From positions 1-64,000 of the forward strand of contig NZ_FOAM01000011.1 in NCBI RefSeq assembly GCF_900109605.1: 64,000 bases of DNA, in the 5' to 3' direction. The translations under genes and the position numbers were made by a program. The notes beneath the pieces are model-generated. The model had not been told where the DNA came from. It saw only the letters and a program-made list of their open reading frames with translations, and ran no database searches. Numbering within the stretch: position 1 is the stretch's first letter; each line of letters begins with the position of its first letter. This DNA is from Xaviernesmea oryzae. Its GTDB lineage: Bacteria; Pseudomonadota; Alphaproteobacteria; Rhizobiales; Rhizobiaceae. Below are positions 26,358 through 39,870 of this stretch, one piece after another.

Positions 26358-27413
26358 TCACTCCGCGGCTGCCCTGCGCGGACCGTCCTGCTCGCCGGGA
26401 GAGACCATGGCCCCCACCATGGCGGAGAGTTCGACACGGCCGACCGGCCGGCCCGAGGCGTCCACGACATGGGCGACCGAGACGCGGTGCCCGCTCATCT
26501 GCCGTGCGGCGGCTTCGAGCACCGAGCCTTGCGCGATGGGCGGGCCTTCGGCCAATCCGACGAGCGGCGTCATCACGGTTTCCACCCGGATGACCCTGCT
26601 GCGGTTCACCTCCTTGACGAAAGCGGCGATGTAGTCATCGGCGGGACAGCGGACGATATCCTGGCCGCTGCCCTGCTGAATGACCTCGCCGTCGCGCAGG
26701 ATCGCGATTTTGTCGCCGAGCCTCAGCGCCTCGTCCAGATCATGGGTGATGAACACGACGGTCTTCTTCAGCTCTTTCTGCAGGTCGAGCAGCACGGTCT
26801 GCATGTCCACGCGGATCAGGGGGTCGAGCGCCGAATAGGCTTCGTCCATCAGCAGGATTTCCGCATCATTGGTCAGCGCCCGCGCCAGGCCGACGCGCTG
26901 CTGCATGCCGCCGGACAGCTGGTTTGGATAGTGGTTTTCGAAGCCGGCAAGGCCCACACGCTCGATCCAGCCCATGGCGCGCCTGCGCCGTTCCACGCTT
27001 GGGACACCCTGGATTTCCAGGCCATAACAGGTGTTTTCGAGGATCGTGCGATGCGGCAGCAGGGCGAATTTCTGGAAGACCATGGCCGTCTTGTGCCGCC
27101 GGAATTCGCGCAGGTCGCGCTCGTTCATGCGGCAGATATCGACGCCGTCATAGAGCACCTCGCCGGCCGTCGGATCGATCAGCCGGTTGATGTGCCGGAT
27201 GAGCGTGGATTTTCCCGAGCCGGACAGGCCCATCACCACCATGACCGCGCCGGCCGGCATGGAAATGTTGATGTCCTTGAGGCCGAGCACATGGCCATGC
27301 TCGGCATTGAGCTCGGCCTTGCCGATGCCCGCTTTGACCGCCTCGATATGGCTTGCCGCGCGCGGGCCGAAGATCTTGTAGAGGTTACGGATTTCGATCG
27401 CGTGGCTAGCCAT
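26358..27413 (-). CDS. ProU-type betaine/proline ABC transporter ATP-binding protein
   Basis: 351 residues from the ATG at 27413 (MASHAIEIRN), overlapping the permease gene by eight bases. Walker A is GLSGSGKST at 62-70, preceded by the ProV-type insertion KAGIGKAELN; the signature is LSGGMQQRVGLARAL and Walker B LLMDEAYSALDPL. The C-terminal region (about 275-345) is a single CBS-like domain with a VMTPLVGL start. ProV/ChoV/OpuAA proteins energise import of glycine betaine, choline or proline; CBS domains can sense ionic strength. Confidence 0.88.
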   Translation of the reverse strand: MASHAIEIRNLYKIFGPRAASHIEAVKAGIGKAELNAEHGHVLGLKDINISMPAGAVMVVMGLSGSGKSTLIRHINRLIDPTAGEVLYDGVDICRMNERDLREFRRHKTAMVFQKFALLPHRTILENTCYGLEIQGVPSVERRRRAMGWIERVGLAGFENHYPNQLSGGMQQRVGLARALTNDAEILLMDEAYSALDPLIRVDMQTVLLDLQKELKKTVVFITHDLDEALRLGDKIAILRDGEVIQQGSGQDIVRCPADDYIAAFVKEVNRSRVIRVETVMTPLVGLAEGPPIAQGSVLEAAARQMSGHRVSVAHVVDASGRPVGRVELSAMVGAMVSPGEQDGPRRAAAE

Positions 27414-28314
27414 GGACGACCTCCGAATGTTTCTGCAGCCTGCGGCCATAGGCTTGGCTTGCCCGATCGAAGATGATGGCGATGCCGACGAGGGCAAAGC
27501 CGTTGAGGAAGCCGATGGTGAAGAACTGATTGTTGATGGCCTGCAGCACGTTGCGGCCCAGGCCGCCGACGCCGACCATCGACGCGATGACGACCATGGC
27601 GAGCGCCATCATGATCGTCTGGTTGATGCCGGCCATGATGGTGGGCAGCGCCAGCGGGATCTGCACGTTCTTCAGCTTCTGCCAGGGGGAGGAGCCGAAG
27701 GCATCGGCGGCCTCCAGCACTTCCTTGTCCACCAGGCGGATCCCCAGATTGGTCAGCCTGATCATCGGCGGCAGCGCGTAGATCACCACCGAGATCAGGC
27801 CCGGCACCTTGCCGATGCCGAAAATCATCACGACGGGAATGAGATAGACAAAGCTCGGCATGGTCTGCATGACGTCGAGCACGGGGTTGACGACGCCCTG
27901 CGCCCGATCCGAGCGCGCCATGGCGATGCCGATCGGAATGCCGATGAGGATGGCGAGCAGGGTGGATACCGTGACGATCGCCAGCGTGATCATCGTATCG
28001 TTCCACAGGCCGAGAAGTCCGATGGCGACCATGGCGAGCCCAGCGCCAAGCGTGATGCGAAGGCTGCGGCTGGCGGCGAAGACAAGCGCCATCAGAATGG
28101 CCAACACCAGGATCCACGGCGCGCCGGTGAAGGAGCGTTCCAGCAGATTGAGGAACCATTGCAGCGGCGCCACCACCACATCGATGACATTGGCATAGGC
28201 GCGCACCAGCGCCTTGAAGTTCTCGTCGATGGTCTTGCGCACCACGCGAATGGTGCCTTCGTCGATGGCCGGGAACTTGCACAACAGGGTGGGAACGACG
28301 TCGCAAAGCGCCAT
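27406..28314 (-). CDS. ProU-type betaine/proline ABC transporter permease
   Basis: 302 residues, ATG at 28314 with GAGGA upstream. About 80 N-terminal residues precede the first helices, then six membrane segments with the coupling loop AFGSSPWQKLKNVQIPLALP. VMQTMPSFVYLIPVVMIFGIGK is the ProW/OpuAB signature. It lies between the binding protein (102 bases upstream) and the ATPase (overlapping). Confidence 0.9.
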   Translation of the reverse strand: MALCDVVPTLLCKFPAIDEGTIRVVRKTIDENFKALVRAYANVIDVVVAPLQWFLNLLERSFTGAPWILVLAILMALVFAASRSLRITLGAGLAMVAIGLLGLWNDTMITLAIVTVSTLLAILIGIPIGIAMARSDRAQGVVNPVLDVMQTMPSFVYLIPVVMIFGIGKVPGLISVVIYALPPMIRLTNLGIRLVDKEVLEAADAFGSSPWQKLKNVQIPLALPTIMAGINQTIMMALAMVVIASMVGVGGLGRNVLQAINNQFFTIGFLNGFALVGIAIIFDRASQAYGRRLQKHSEVVHG

Positions 28315-28345
28315 GTCTTGTCCTCGATCGATCGTATCTCGAACG

Positions 28346-28371
28346 GCCTGGCCTTCAAGAGGAGGCCAGGC
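28346..28371 (-). other. Hairpin between binding-protein and permease genes
   Basis: GCCTGGCC at 28346-28353 pairs with GGCCAGGC at 28364-28371 around a 10-base loop; there is no T-run. Such structures in ABC operons often stabilise the upstream binding-protein mRNA and lower the downstream genes. Confidence 0.5.
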
Positions 28372-28415
28372 AGGAGGTCAGCTGTTCGGGCAGTCACACT
28401 GCCTTGGCCGGCAGA

Positions 28416-29417
28416 TCAGAGCGATGCCTGCACTTTCTCGGCGGCCTCCGGCTTCAGCCAGCTCTTCCACATGTCGGGATAGGTCTTGAGGAAGTATTTG
28501 GCGGCATCCTCGTTCGTCGCCTGGTTCTCGTCCTTCCAGGCCAGCACCTTGTTCACGGTGCCATTGTCCCATTTGCGCGCCTTGACATAGTCCATGGCCA
28601 CGCCCGCCTTCTCGGCAAACTGCTTGGTCACCACGGTATAGACGTCGGAGATCGGATAGGCATTGACCTTGGGCTGCGGGCAATCGGGAACTGCCGTGCA
28701 GGCATCCCATTCGGCTTTGTCATTGGGGACGCCGAAGGAGAGCTTCGTCATTTCATATTTGCCGAGGATCGGCGTCGGCGCCCAGTAATAGCCGAGCCAG
28801 CCCTTCTTCTTCTCGAAGGCGCTGGCGATCGAGCCTTCCTGGCCGGCTGCCGAACCGGTATCCACCAATTCGAAGCCGGCATCCTCTGCCTTCAGCGCCC
28901 GATAGAGATTGGCGGACGAGATCTGGCAGCTCCAGCCCGACGGGCAGTTGAAAACGGCGGCCTTCGAGGGATCTTCCGGCGCGGGAAACAGTTCGGGGTG
29001 CTTCAAGGCATCCTGAATGGTCTTGATGTCGGGATGGGCATCGGACAGGAATTTGGGAATCCACCAGCCTTCGACACCGCCATCGCTCAGAATCTTGGCG
29101 GCTTCGATCAGGCGGCCTTCCTTGACGGCGGCATCGAGCGGCGTGCGCACGGCATTGATCCAGAGTTCCGGGGCCATATCGGGCTGGCCCTTCTCGTTCA
29201 TGGAGGTAAAGGTCGGCATGGTGTCGCCGGCAACGATGGAGACCGTACAGCCATAGCCGTTTTCGAGAATGATCTTGTCGACATAGGCCGCGACACCCGC
29301 TGAAGCCCAGTTCATTTCGGCAATGCTGACATCGCCGCATTCCGCGGCCCGTGCGCCTGTTCCCGTCAATGCGTAGAGCGCGGCTGCAAGGCAGGTGGAT
29401 GCTAGAAAGGTCTTCAT
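28416..29417 (-). CDS. ProU-type substrate-binding protein (OpuAC family)
   Basis: 333 residues, ATG at 29417 with GGGAGA upstream. Signal peptide about 1-24 (ending GARAAE). The mature protein begins CGDVSIAEMNWASAGVAAYV and contains MPTFTSMNEKGQPDMAPELW and WLGYYWAPTPILGKYEM, the aromatic-rich lobes that cage quaternary ammonium groups in OpuAC/ProX proteins. It does not closely resemble S. meliloti ChoX as I remember it, so choline is not assumed. First gene of the operon. Confidence 0.88.
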   Translation of the reverse strand: MKTFLASTCLAAALYALTGTGARAAECGDVSIAEMNWASAGVAAYVDKIILENGYGCTVSIVAGDTMPTFTSMNEKGQPDMAPELWINAVRTPLDAAVKEGRLIEAAKILSDGGVEGWWIPKFLSDAHPDIKTIQDALKHPELFPAPEDPSKAAVFNCPSGWSCQISSANLYRALKAEDAGFELVDTGSAAGQEGSIASAFEKKKGWLGYYWAPTPILGKYEMTKLSFGVPNDKAEWDACTAVPDCPQPKVNAYPISDVYTVVTKQFAEKAGVAMDYVKARKWDNGTVNKVLAWKDENQATNEDAAKYFLKTYPDMWKSWLKPEAAEKVQASL

Positions 29418-30151
29418 GTCGGTCGATCTCCCTGTTCTCTGGGTGGCAGTCTTCGAAACATGCGCGCCCGGGTCTTCGTCCCTGGCTATTCCTGTAAAGC
29501 GTGCGACTATCGGCGCCTCACGTCTTGGGCGCTCGTCTGATCCGGTGATCCTTCCTGCGCTATGTGCGGGAAGGCGCCCCGCCTCGTGTCGATCCTTCGT
29601 CAGGCATTGACCGCCCTGGCTCTCCTTTCGACATCGGCCGTCGATTTCGGCGCCAGGTCATGCAGGTCAAAAATTTCGCCGGGTTCGTAAGTATCTGGTT
29701 TAAGTCGAATTTTCGAACCGACATGTGATCCATTGGCGCCGTTGCAGCCGGCTGTCAACGTATTCCCCTTGGCCAGTGCTTGCCGGCTCTTTTGCTCGAT
29801 TTCTAAGATCAGCCTAAGTATTTGAACCCGGAAATCAACTGCCTCTTTGATCGCCATCGCTCTGGCGCTGCGCTAGAGGCACGATATAGATGCGGGATTG
29901 GCAATTTCTGCGCCGCAGACGAGCAGTCTCGTCGCGGAAATGGTGTCAATTTGCTGTCGGATCAGGCAGCATTCTTGCCAGTTGTTGTCTAAGAGACGCG
30001 GGTTGTTCCATCTGCGGCATTTGCTCCGATAACGGGCCGTGCACGATTTTTTTTGGCCGTTCACAGGAATTTTTTCGTGACCCGCGGACACTAACGCTCC
30101 GGTAACTCTTCTCGCGCTATGACCTTCTTGCGGCCGCGGAAGCCGCACACC
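29418..30151. other. Intergenic stretch, mostly without supported genes
   Basis: About 730 AT-rich bases. It contains the promoter of the betaine transporter at its left end, one weak minus-strand ORF (29600-29857, listed separately) and a T8 run at about 30047-30054. No tRNA, riboswitch core or strong terminator was recognised. Confidence 0.35.
29600..29857 (-). CDS. Possible small protein, unknown (weak)
   Basis: 85 residues from the ATG at 29857. The translation has a protein-like helix (VDFRVQILRLILEIEQKSRQ), but there is no ribosome site, no family and no partner, and it lies in AT-rich intergenic DNA. It may be a chance frame. Confidence 0.2.
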   Translation of the reverse strand: MAIKEAVDFRVQILRLILEIEQKSRQALAKGNTLTAGCNGANGSHVGSKIRLKPDTYEPGEIFDLHDLAPKSTADVERRARAVNA

Positions 30152-30264
30152 AGCCGGGTTTTCCAGTGTTGCGTACCGGCTTGGCGATATTCGCAGGGAA
30201 CGGGTCTCCGCCTTTGTACCCGCCTGCATAGGGACCGCCTTGCGCTGGGCGCAACGCGGTCCCT
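30152..30264 (+). other. Structured leader before cobQ (three hairpins)
   Basis: Three hairpins in a row: AGCCGG/CCGGCT (30152-30181), CGGGT/ACCCG (30201-30222) and a long one (30230-30264) with GGGACCGC/GCGGTCCC, one C-C mismatch, then TTGCG/CGCAA. It ends 120 bases before cobQ. The conserved cobalamin-riboswitch core (CCCCCGC-ACTGT and GAGACCTGCC) is absent, so it is not called a riboswitch. Confidence 0.4.
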
Positions 30265-30384
30265 TCTGCGCTTCCTCCCGCCATGCTGCCTGATCGTCGC
30301 TCTTCCTCACGTCATCCGGCGACGTCGCGCATTGACTCCACATGCCCTGGCGAACCAGAACGGCCTGAAACAGGGGGAATGGCG

Positions 30385-31851
30385 ATGGTCAGGGCGATCA
30401 TGCTGCAGGGAACGGGCTCGGATGTCGGCAAGACCGTGCTGGTCGCGGGCCTCTGCCGGCTGGCGGCACGAAGCGGGCTGAAGGTGGCGCCGTTCAAGCC
30501 GCAGAACATGTCCAACAATGCCGCCGTTGCCGATGATGGCGGCGAGATCGGCCGCGCGCAATGGCTCCAGGCGCTCGCCGCCGGCATTCCCACCTCCGTG
30601 CACATGAACCCGGTTCTGCTGAAGCCGCAATCGGAAACCGGCTCACAGGTCATCGTCCAAGGTCAGGTGACGGGCAGCGCGCGGGGACGCGACTATCAGG
30701 CCCTTAAACCCAGGCTGATGAGTGCCGTGCTCGACAGTTTCGCGCGCGTTGGCGAGGGGCGCGACCTCGTGATCGTCGAGGGCGCAGGCTCGCCCGCCGA
30801 GATCAACCTGAGGGCCGGCGACATTGCCAATATGGGTTTTGCCACCCGCGCCGGCGTGCCCGTCGTGCTGGTCGGCGATATCGATCGCGGCGGTGTCATC
30901 GCCTCCCTCGTAGGCACCAAGACGATCCTGCCGGATGAAGACAATGCGCTGATCGAGGGCTTTTTGATCAACAAGTTTCGCGGGGATGTGTCGCTTTTCG
31001 ATGATGGTGTGGCGGCGATCACGCGCCATACCGGCTGGCCCTGCATCGGCGTCGTACCCTGGTTGAAGGCGGCCGGGCGTCTGCCGGCCGAGGATTCCGT
31101 GGCGCTCGAGCGACTGGTGCGCGGGCAGGCGCGGGCGCTGAAGGTGGCGGTGCCGGTACTACCGCGCATTGCCAATTTCGACGATCTTGATCCGCTGATG
31201 GCCGAACCTGCCGTGGAACTGGTCTTCGTCAAGCCCGGCGCGCCCCTGCCGGCGGATGCGGCCCTCGTGGTGCTTGCCGGCTCGAAGGCGACGATTGCCG
31301 ATCTGAAGGCTTTGAGAGAGCAGGGCTGGGACCGCGATATCGCGCTTCACCTGCGCCGTGGCGGGCGCATCATCGGACTTTGCGGCGGATACCAGATGCT
31401 CGGCCGTCGTATCGCCGATCCGCTTGGTCTCGAGGGTGCGCCTGGCGCCGTGGAGGGGCTCGGCCTGCTCGATGTCGTGACCGAGATGGCCCCGGAGAAG
31501 ACGCTGCGCAACAGCACTGGCTGGTCAGAGGAATTCGATGTGCCGCTCGGAGGTTACGAGATCCACCTCGGCACGACGCGGGGGCCGGATTGCGACCGGC
31601 CGCCGGTGCTGATCGACGGACGCCCCGATGGCGCGCGCTCGCCGGATGGCCGGGTGGTCGGAACCTATCTGCACGGGCTGTTTGCCAGCGACCCTTATCG
31701 CCACGCACTGCTGCGCCAGTTCGGCGTGGAGTCGTCGATGGCGAATTATCGGCAATCGGTCGACGAGGCTCTCGATGCTCTGGCGGACGAATTGCATGCG
31801 GTGCTCGATCCCCGCTGGCTCGATCGGCTTCTCAGCCGGTCGGGCTTATAA
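30385..31851 (+). CDS. cobQ: Cobyric acid synthase
   Basis: 488 residues. It performs four glutamine-dependent amidations (b, d, e, g) on adenosyl-cobyrinic a,c-diamide. The ATG at 30385 lies seven bases after GGGGG; an ATG at 30379 is too close to that site. N-terminal dethiobiotin-synthetase-like ATPase with GTGSDVGKT (9-17); C-terminal GATase with Cys333 in LCGGYQML and a [10 protein letters not shown] His block. Its stop overlaps the convergent ClC gene by six bases. Confidence 0.95.
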   Translation: MVRAIMLQGTGSDVGKTVLVAGLCRLAARSGLKVAPFKPQNMSNNAAVADDGGEIGRAQWLQALAAGIPTSVHMNPVLLKPQSETGSQVIVQGQVTGSARGRDYQALKPRLMSAVLDSFARVGEGRDLVIVEGAGSPAEINLRAGDIANMGFATRAGVPVVLVGDIDRGGVIASLVGTKTILPDEDNALIEGFLINKFRGDVSLFDDGVAAITRHTGWPCIGVVPWLKAAGRLPAEDSVALERLVRGQARALKVAVPVLPRIANFDDLDPLMAEPAVELVFVKPGAPLPADAALVVLAGSKATIADLKALREQGWDRDIALHLRRGGRIIGLCGGYQMLGRRIADPLGLEGAPGAVEGLGLLDVVTEMAPEKTLRNSTGWSEEFDVPLGGYEIHLGTTRGPDCDRPPVLIDGRPDGARSPDGRVVGTYLHGLFASDPYRHALLRQFGVESSMANYRQSVDEALDALADELHAVLDPRWLDRLLSRSGL

Positions 31852-33642
31852 TTCGCCTGAAGCCTCGCGGCGGCGGCGGTCGAGTTCTTCGCTGTAGCGG
31901 CGCAGCGTGTAGCTCTCGGTCAGGAGACCGGCCACGCGCCGTTCGATCATGTTGTTGACGACGGCCAGCGCGTCGCTTTCGCTCTTGTCGAAGAGCGCGG
32001 CGGCCTGCTTGGCGTTCATCGTCGGCAGGAGAATATCGTTTTTCAGCTTGATGAAGCTTTCCAGCCCCTGATCCTCGCCGTTTTCCTCCGTTGCACTGGC
32101 ATAGACCTCGGGCACCAGAATCATCCCCACATACCGATTGTCCTCGTTGACCGCGACCACGCGCTGGGTCGAGCCAAGGGGGAAATCGCGCTTGAAATCC
32201 GCGAGGCTGCGATTTGCCGGCACGGTGCGCACATCCGCGCGCATCAGCCGCCCGACGGTGAGGTTGCGGATCCAGCCGACATCATGAGCGCTGCGAATGC
32301 TCTCGCCGCGCAGGTGAAAGCGCCATGTGGCAAAGGAATAGCCGAAGGTGGTGCGCGTGACGAAGGATGAGGTGATGACAGCGGCCAGCACCAGAACCGT
32401 AATCGGAAAGTCGCCTGTGATCTCCAAGGCCAGGAAGGTCATGGTCAGCGGTCCGCCGATGATCGAGACGGCCAGCGCGCTCATGCCCACGACGGCGTAG
32501 ACGACCGGTGTCAGCGTGGCCGCTGGAAAGGCGAGCATGGCGCCGAAGGCAAAGATCTTTCCGAGCAAGGCCCCCATGAACAGCGAGGCAAAGAACAGGC
32601 CGCCGCGAAAGCCGGAGCCGATGGACACGGCCGAGGCCACGGATTTGAGCAGGAACAGGCCGGCCAGCATCGCCAGCGTCGGCTGGTTGGTCAGGTTGAG
32701 GTGCATGGCGCCATGGCCGCCGGAGAGAACCTGGGGAGAGACGGTGGCGAGCACGCCGACGACAATGCCGCCGATTGGCGGACGCAGCGGTGCGGGAATA
32801 GCACTCTTGCGGGCGAGCTCCTCGGTGAGCGACACGCCCTGCATGATCAGGATGCCGACGCCGGCGGCGGCGATGCCGAGCAGAATGGCCGGGGGATAAT
32901 CGGCGAGTGTGACCTGCTCGAAAGCACCGATATCGATGACGAATTCATCGCCGGACAGGAGCCGCGCGACCAGATTGGCGATCAGGGCGGACACGATCAC
33001 AGGCGTGAGCGAGATGATCGTATAGGAGCCGATGATCAGCTCGAAGGCATAGAAGGCGCCGGTGAGAGGCGCATTGAAGGCGGCGGCAATCGCGCCGGCT
33101 GCACCGCAGCCCAGCAGCAGCCTGGCATCCGCCCGCCGCAGCTGCAGGAAGGTGCCAAGCTTGGAGCCGACAGCCGAGGCCACCTGCGTATAGCCGGCCT
33201 CCAGCCCGACAGAGGCACCGAACCCGTTCGAAACGAGATTTTGCACGGCGACGATGATGCTGTCCGTCAGCGATAGCCGTCCACCATGCAGCGCATTGGC
33301 CTCGATCGGGTCGACCATGGGCTTCTTGCGCCAGCGGCTGAGGAAGAACAGCAGTAGGCCAAGGGCCAGCCCGCCGACGATCGGCGCCATGAAGACCGAC
33401 AGCTCACCCTTAAGATCGCTCGAACTGAGACGTTCATGATCGGCAATGCCGAAGATCAGCCGATGCAGGCTGATCGAAAGATAGCTCATGATGCTGACGG
33501 CAATGCCGGCCAGAGCGCCGACGAGCGTGCCCGCCACGACCAGACCCACTTCGCTGCGCCGGGCAAAGGCCCGCAGACGCGCCGGCTCCAGAGGTTTGAG
33601 AAGATGGCGAAGTCTCGCCATCCATTCGTCTCTGTTCACCAT
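31846..33642 (-). CDS. ClC-family chloride channel with CBS domains
   Basis: 598 residues, ATG at 33642. About 430 residues of ClC membrane domain with [18 protein letters not shown] (modified GREGP filter with its Glu kept), [20 protein letters not shown], and [19 protein letters not shown]. The C-terminal 140 residues hold two CBS domains ([28 protein letters not shown]). Bacterial ClC proteins are mostly 2Cl-/H+ antiporters used in acid resistance. It sits inside the cobalamin region on the opposite strand with no obvious link. Confidence 0.9.
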   Translation of the reverse strand: MVNRDEWMARLRHLLKPLEPARLRAFARRSEVGLVVAGTLVGALAGIAVSIMSYLSISLHRLIFGIADHERLSSSDLKGELSVFMAPIVGGLALGLLLFFLSRWRKKPMVDPIEANALHGGRLSLTDSIIVAVQNLVSNGFGASVGLEAGYTQVASAVGSKLGTFLQLRRADARLLLGCGAAGAIAAAFNAPLTGAFYAFELIIGSYTIISLTPVIVSALIANLVARLLSGDEFVIDIGAFEQVTLADYPPAILLGIAAAGVGILIMQGVSLTEELARKSAIPAPLRPPIGGIVVGVLATVSPQVLSGGHGAMHLNLTNQPTLAMLAGLFLLKSVASAVSIGSGFRGGLFFASLFMGALLGKIFAFGAMLAFPAATLTPVVYAVVGMSALAVSIIGGPLTMTFLALEITGDFPITVLVLAAVITSSFVTRTTFGYSFATWRFHLRGESIRSAHDVGWIRNLTVGRLMRADVRTVPANRSLADFKRDFPLGSTQRVVAVNEDNRYVGMILVPEVYASATEENGEDQGLESFIKLKNDILLPTMNAKQAAALFDKSESDALAVVNNMIERRVAGLLTESYTLRRYSEELDRRRREASGEL

Positions 33643-34180
33643 GTCCTGCCTCTTATCCTCAAGCCGGGTCTGTCATCGGCGGCGCTTTGCCGCGCCGAGT
33701 GGAGGGAATTTGATATTTGCTCTCAAAGGCGCCGCGAACGGGTGCAAATGTCGAAATCAGACCACTGGAAGGCCGGCAGCCTCCGTTGACCATGTCTCCC
33801 GGCCTCCCTATCTTTCCTTTTATGCGTCGTCTGCAAGTGGGCGACTGCATGCGAGAGCCCGCCCGCCCGGTTTTCGCTTCGTGCCGGTGACCACTCCGCA
33901 TGAGCGGATGGCGCTGTCACAAGGCGTGTCCGAAGCGGTGGCCATCGTGTCGCATGGGATCAACCCCGGGCGGACGCCTCCTCATCTACGAATCGTCCCT
34001 CGTTTCCCTGCTGCCGGTGCGCCACGACTGGCGGGCTCCTCGCCCTGCGGCAGGGATCAAGGCGCGCCTTGACGGCCATTCTGCCAGATGCGATGGCGCC
34101 ATGTGCGGGTTCAGCAAGCGGCGCTGCCGTCGCGCCGCTTCTCCCGATGCCTGGGCTCGATGCTTTGGAAGGATTCCGTC
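33643..34180. other. Intergenic stretch before cobP, no supported gene
   Basis: About 540 bases. A hairpin (TCGGCGGCGC/GCCGCGCCGA region, about 33674-33700) lies at the left end. Frames are Arg/Pro/Ser-rich and lack ribosome sites. The cobP promoter should be here. No intact cobalamin riboswitch core was seen on either strand. Confidence 0.35.
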
Positions 34181-34744
34181 ATGACCGAGCGGCTGACCCT
34201 GGTGCTTGGTGGCGCGCGCTCCGGCAAGTCTCGCTTTGCCGAAGGGCTTGTGGCCGCGACAGGGCTGGACAAGCATTATCTCGCCACCGCCCAAGCCTTC
34301 GATGCCGAAATGCTGGATCGGCTGGCCCATCACCGGGCGAGCCGCGATGAAGCCTGGACGACGCATGAGGAGCCCCTTGATCTCGTGGACAGCCTTCAGC
34401 GGATCGCTGCGCCAGGGCGGATAGTGCTCGTCGATTGCCTGACGCTCTGGGTCACCAACCTGATGATGGCCGAACGGCCGATCGAGGCGGAAAGCGAGCG
34501 GCTTGTATCCGCGCTCGCGTCTCTTTCCATGCCGGTGGTGCTGGTCTCCAACGAGGTAGGTCTCGGCATCGTGCCAGACAATGCTATGGCCCGCGCCTTT
34601 CGCGACCATGCCGGGCGACTGCATCAATCCATTGCGGCGATTGCCGACACCGTCTATTTCATCGCGGCGGGCCTCCCTTTGAAGATGAAGGGGCATGCAG
34701 GCTCAAGTGATCCACTGATTTCTGAGCGCCACACCGGTTCATGA
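34181..34744 (+). CDS. cobP: Adenosylcobinamide kinase / guanylyltransferase
   Basis: 187 residues, ATG at 34181 after GGAAGGA. Bifunctional enzyme that phosphorylates adenosylcobinamide and adds GMP. P-loop GGARSGKS at about residues 9-16; the guanylylated-His region TAQAFDAEM...[10 protein letters not shown] and [13 protein letters not shown] (CobU/CobP signature) are present, as is [13 protein letters not shown]. CobP is the name used in Pseudomonas/Rhizobium, CobU in enterics. It heads cobP-cobW-cobN-cobO. Confidence 0.95.
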   Translation: MTERLTLVLGGARSGKSRFAEGLVAATGLDKHYLATAQAFDAEMLDRLAHHRASRDEAWTTHEEPLDLVDSLQRIAAPGRIVLVDCLTLWVTNLMMAERPIEAESERLVSALASLSMPVVLVSNEVGLGIVPDNAMARAFRDHAGRLHQSIAAIADTVYFIAAGLPLKMKGHAGSSDPLISERHTGS

Positions 34745-34892
34745 CGTGCCCGTTTGGGCTCTGGAGCAGACCTTCGTCTGCGCAAGCCTCTTTTCCTGCC
34801 TGGCTAGATCTTGATCCGGTGCCTGCTTGCCTATACCAGCCCTAGTCGATGACGCCGTGCGCCGATTTGCCCCGATACGTAAGGACGATGCC

Positions 34893-35999
34893 ATGACCGA
34901 GTTGACCGCCAGTGCTTTCGACCAGGCCGCAAAAGACGGATCTGCCGGCAACGCGCCGCTGACGGGCAAGATTCCCGCGACCGTCATCACCGGCTTCCTC
35001 GGTGCCGGCAAGACGACGATGATCCGCAACATTCTCCAGAATGCCGGCGGCCGGCGCATCGCGCTGATCATCAATGAATTCGGCGATCTCGGTGTCGATG
35101 GCGACGTGCTGAAAGGATGCGGCGTCGAGACCTGCACGGAAGATGACGTGATCGAGCTGACCAATGGCTGCATCTGCTGCACGGTCGCCGATGATTTCAT
35201 TCCGACGATGACGGCCCTGTTGGAGCGCGACAAGCGTCCCGACCATATCGTTATCGAGACCTCCGGCCTCGCTCTGCCGCAGCCGCTGATCGCTGCCTTT
35301 AACTGGCCGGATATTCGCACGCAGGTCACCGTCGATGGCGTCGTCACCGTGGTCGACAGTGCGGCGGTCGCGGCCGGACGCTTTGCCGAGGATCACGACA
35401 AGCTCGCCGCGCAGCGCGTCGCCGATGACAATCTCGATCACGAGAGCCCGATCGAGGAGCTGTTCGAAGACCAGCTGACAGCGGCCGATCTGATCGTGCT
35501 CAACAAGACCGATCTCCTCGACGCCGCAGGGCTCGACCTCGTTCGGCACGAAGTGGCGGCACGCACGGCGCGCAAGCCGGTTCTGGTCGAAGCCAGCCAG
35601 GGCGCCGTGCCGGTTTCCGTCCTGCTTGGCCTGAATGTCGGCACCGAGAGCGATATAGCCAACCGCAAGTCCCATCATGAACTGGAACATGAGGACGGCG
35701 AGGAGCATGATCACGACGAGTTCGATAGCTTCGTCGTCGCGCTCGATGGCGTCGCCGATGCGCAAGTGCTGATCGAGCGGCTGCGGCACGTGATCGAGGC
35801 GCATGATATTCTCAGGCTGAAGGGCTTCGTTGCCATCGAGGGCAAGCCGATGCGGCTCCTGATTCAGGCGGTAGGCAGCCGCATCGACAGCTATTTCGAC
35901 CGTCCCTGGGCAGCAGGCGAGCCGCGCGACAGCCGCCTGGTGGTCATCGGCCTTGCCGGGCTGGACCGGGCAGCGATCGAGCAGGCAATCCGGGCCTGA
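34893..35999 (+). CDS. cobW: CobW GTPase (metal chaperone)
   Basis: 368 residues, ATG at 34893 after AAGGA. G3E-family GTPase: Walker A GFLGAGKTT (34-42), CxCC metal site at C93/C95/C96 (NGCICC), NKTD guanine motif, and a His/Asp/Glu-rich loop near residues 259-275 (SHHELEHEDGEEHDHDE). CobW is thought to deliver cobalt to the CobNST chelatase, matching its place directly before cobN. The C-terminal CobW_C domain ends the protein. Confidence 0.94.
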   Translation: MTELTASAFDQAAKDGSAGNAPLTGKIPATVITGFLGAGKTTMIRNILQNAGGRRIALIINEFGDLGVDGDVLKGCGVETCTEDDVIELTNGCICCTVADDFIPTMTALLERDKRPDHIVIETSGLALPQPLIAAFNWPDIRTQVTVDGVVTVVDSAAVAAGRFAEDHDKLAAQRVADDNLDHESPIEELFEDQLTAADLIVLNKTDLLDAAGLDLVRHEVAARTARKPVLVEASQGAVPVSVLLGLNVGTESDIANRKSHHELEHEDGEEHDHDEFDSFVVALDGVADAQVLIERLRHVIEAHDILRLKGFVAIEGKPMRLLIQAVGSRIDSYFDRPWAAGEPRDSRLVVIGLAGLDRAAIEQAIRA

Positions 36000-36076
36000 G
36001 CCTCGCCGGATCCTGCATAAGGGCTTTTGGGTCTCAAAGGCCTTCCTGCTGACCGTGACGGCTTCTGGGAGAGACC

Positions 36077-39808
<3,732 letters not shown>

Positions 39809-39870
39809 GACATGCCGTGCCCGCCAGCCATCAACCCTGCGCAAAGCAGCCTGAAAGAAAGACTCCAGTC

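Noticed and set aside
30050-30270. Cobalamin riboswitch on the minus strand (CACTGG-AAAACC-GG similarity)
   Set aside because: The CCCCCGC-ACTGT core and GAGACCTGCC box are absent, and no B12 gene lies downstream on that strand.
33643-34180. Cobalamin riboswitch before cobP
   Set aside because: A GAGGGAA and a CCACTG occur, but spacing and the core do not fit on either strand.
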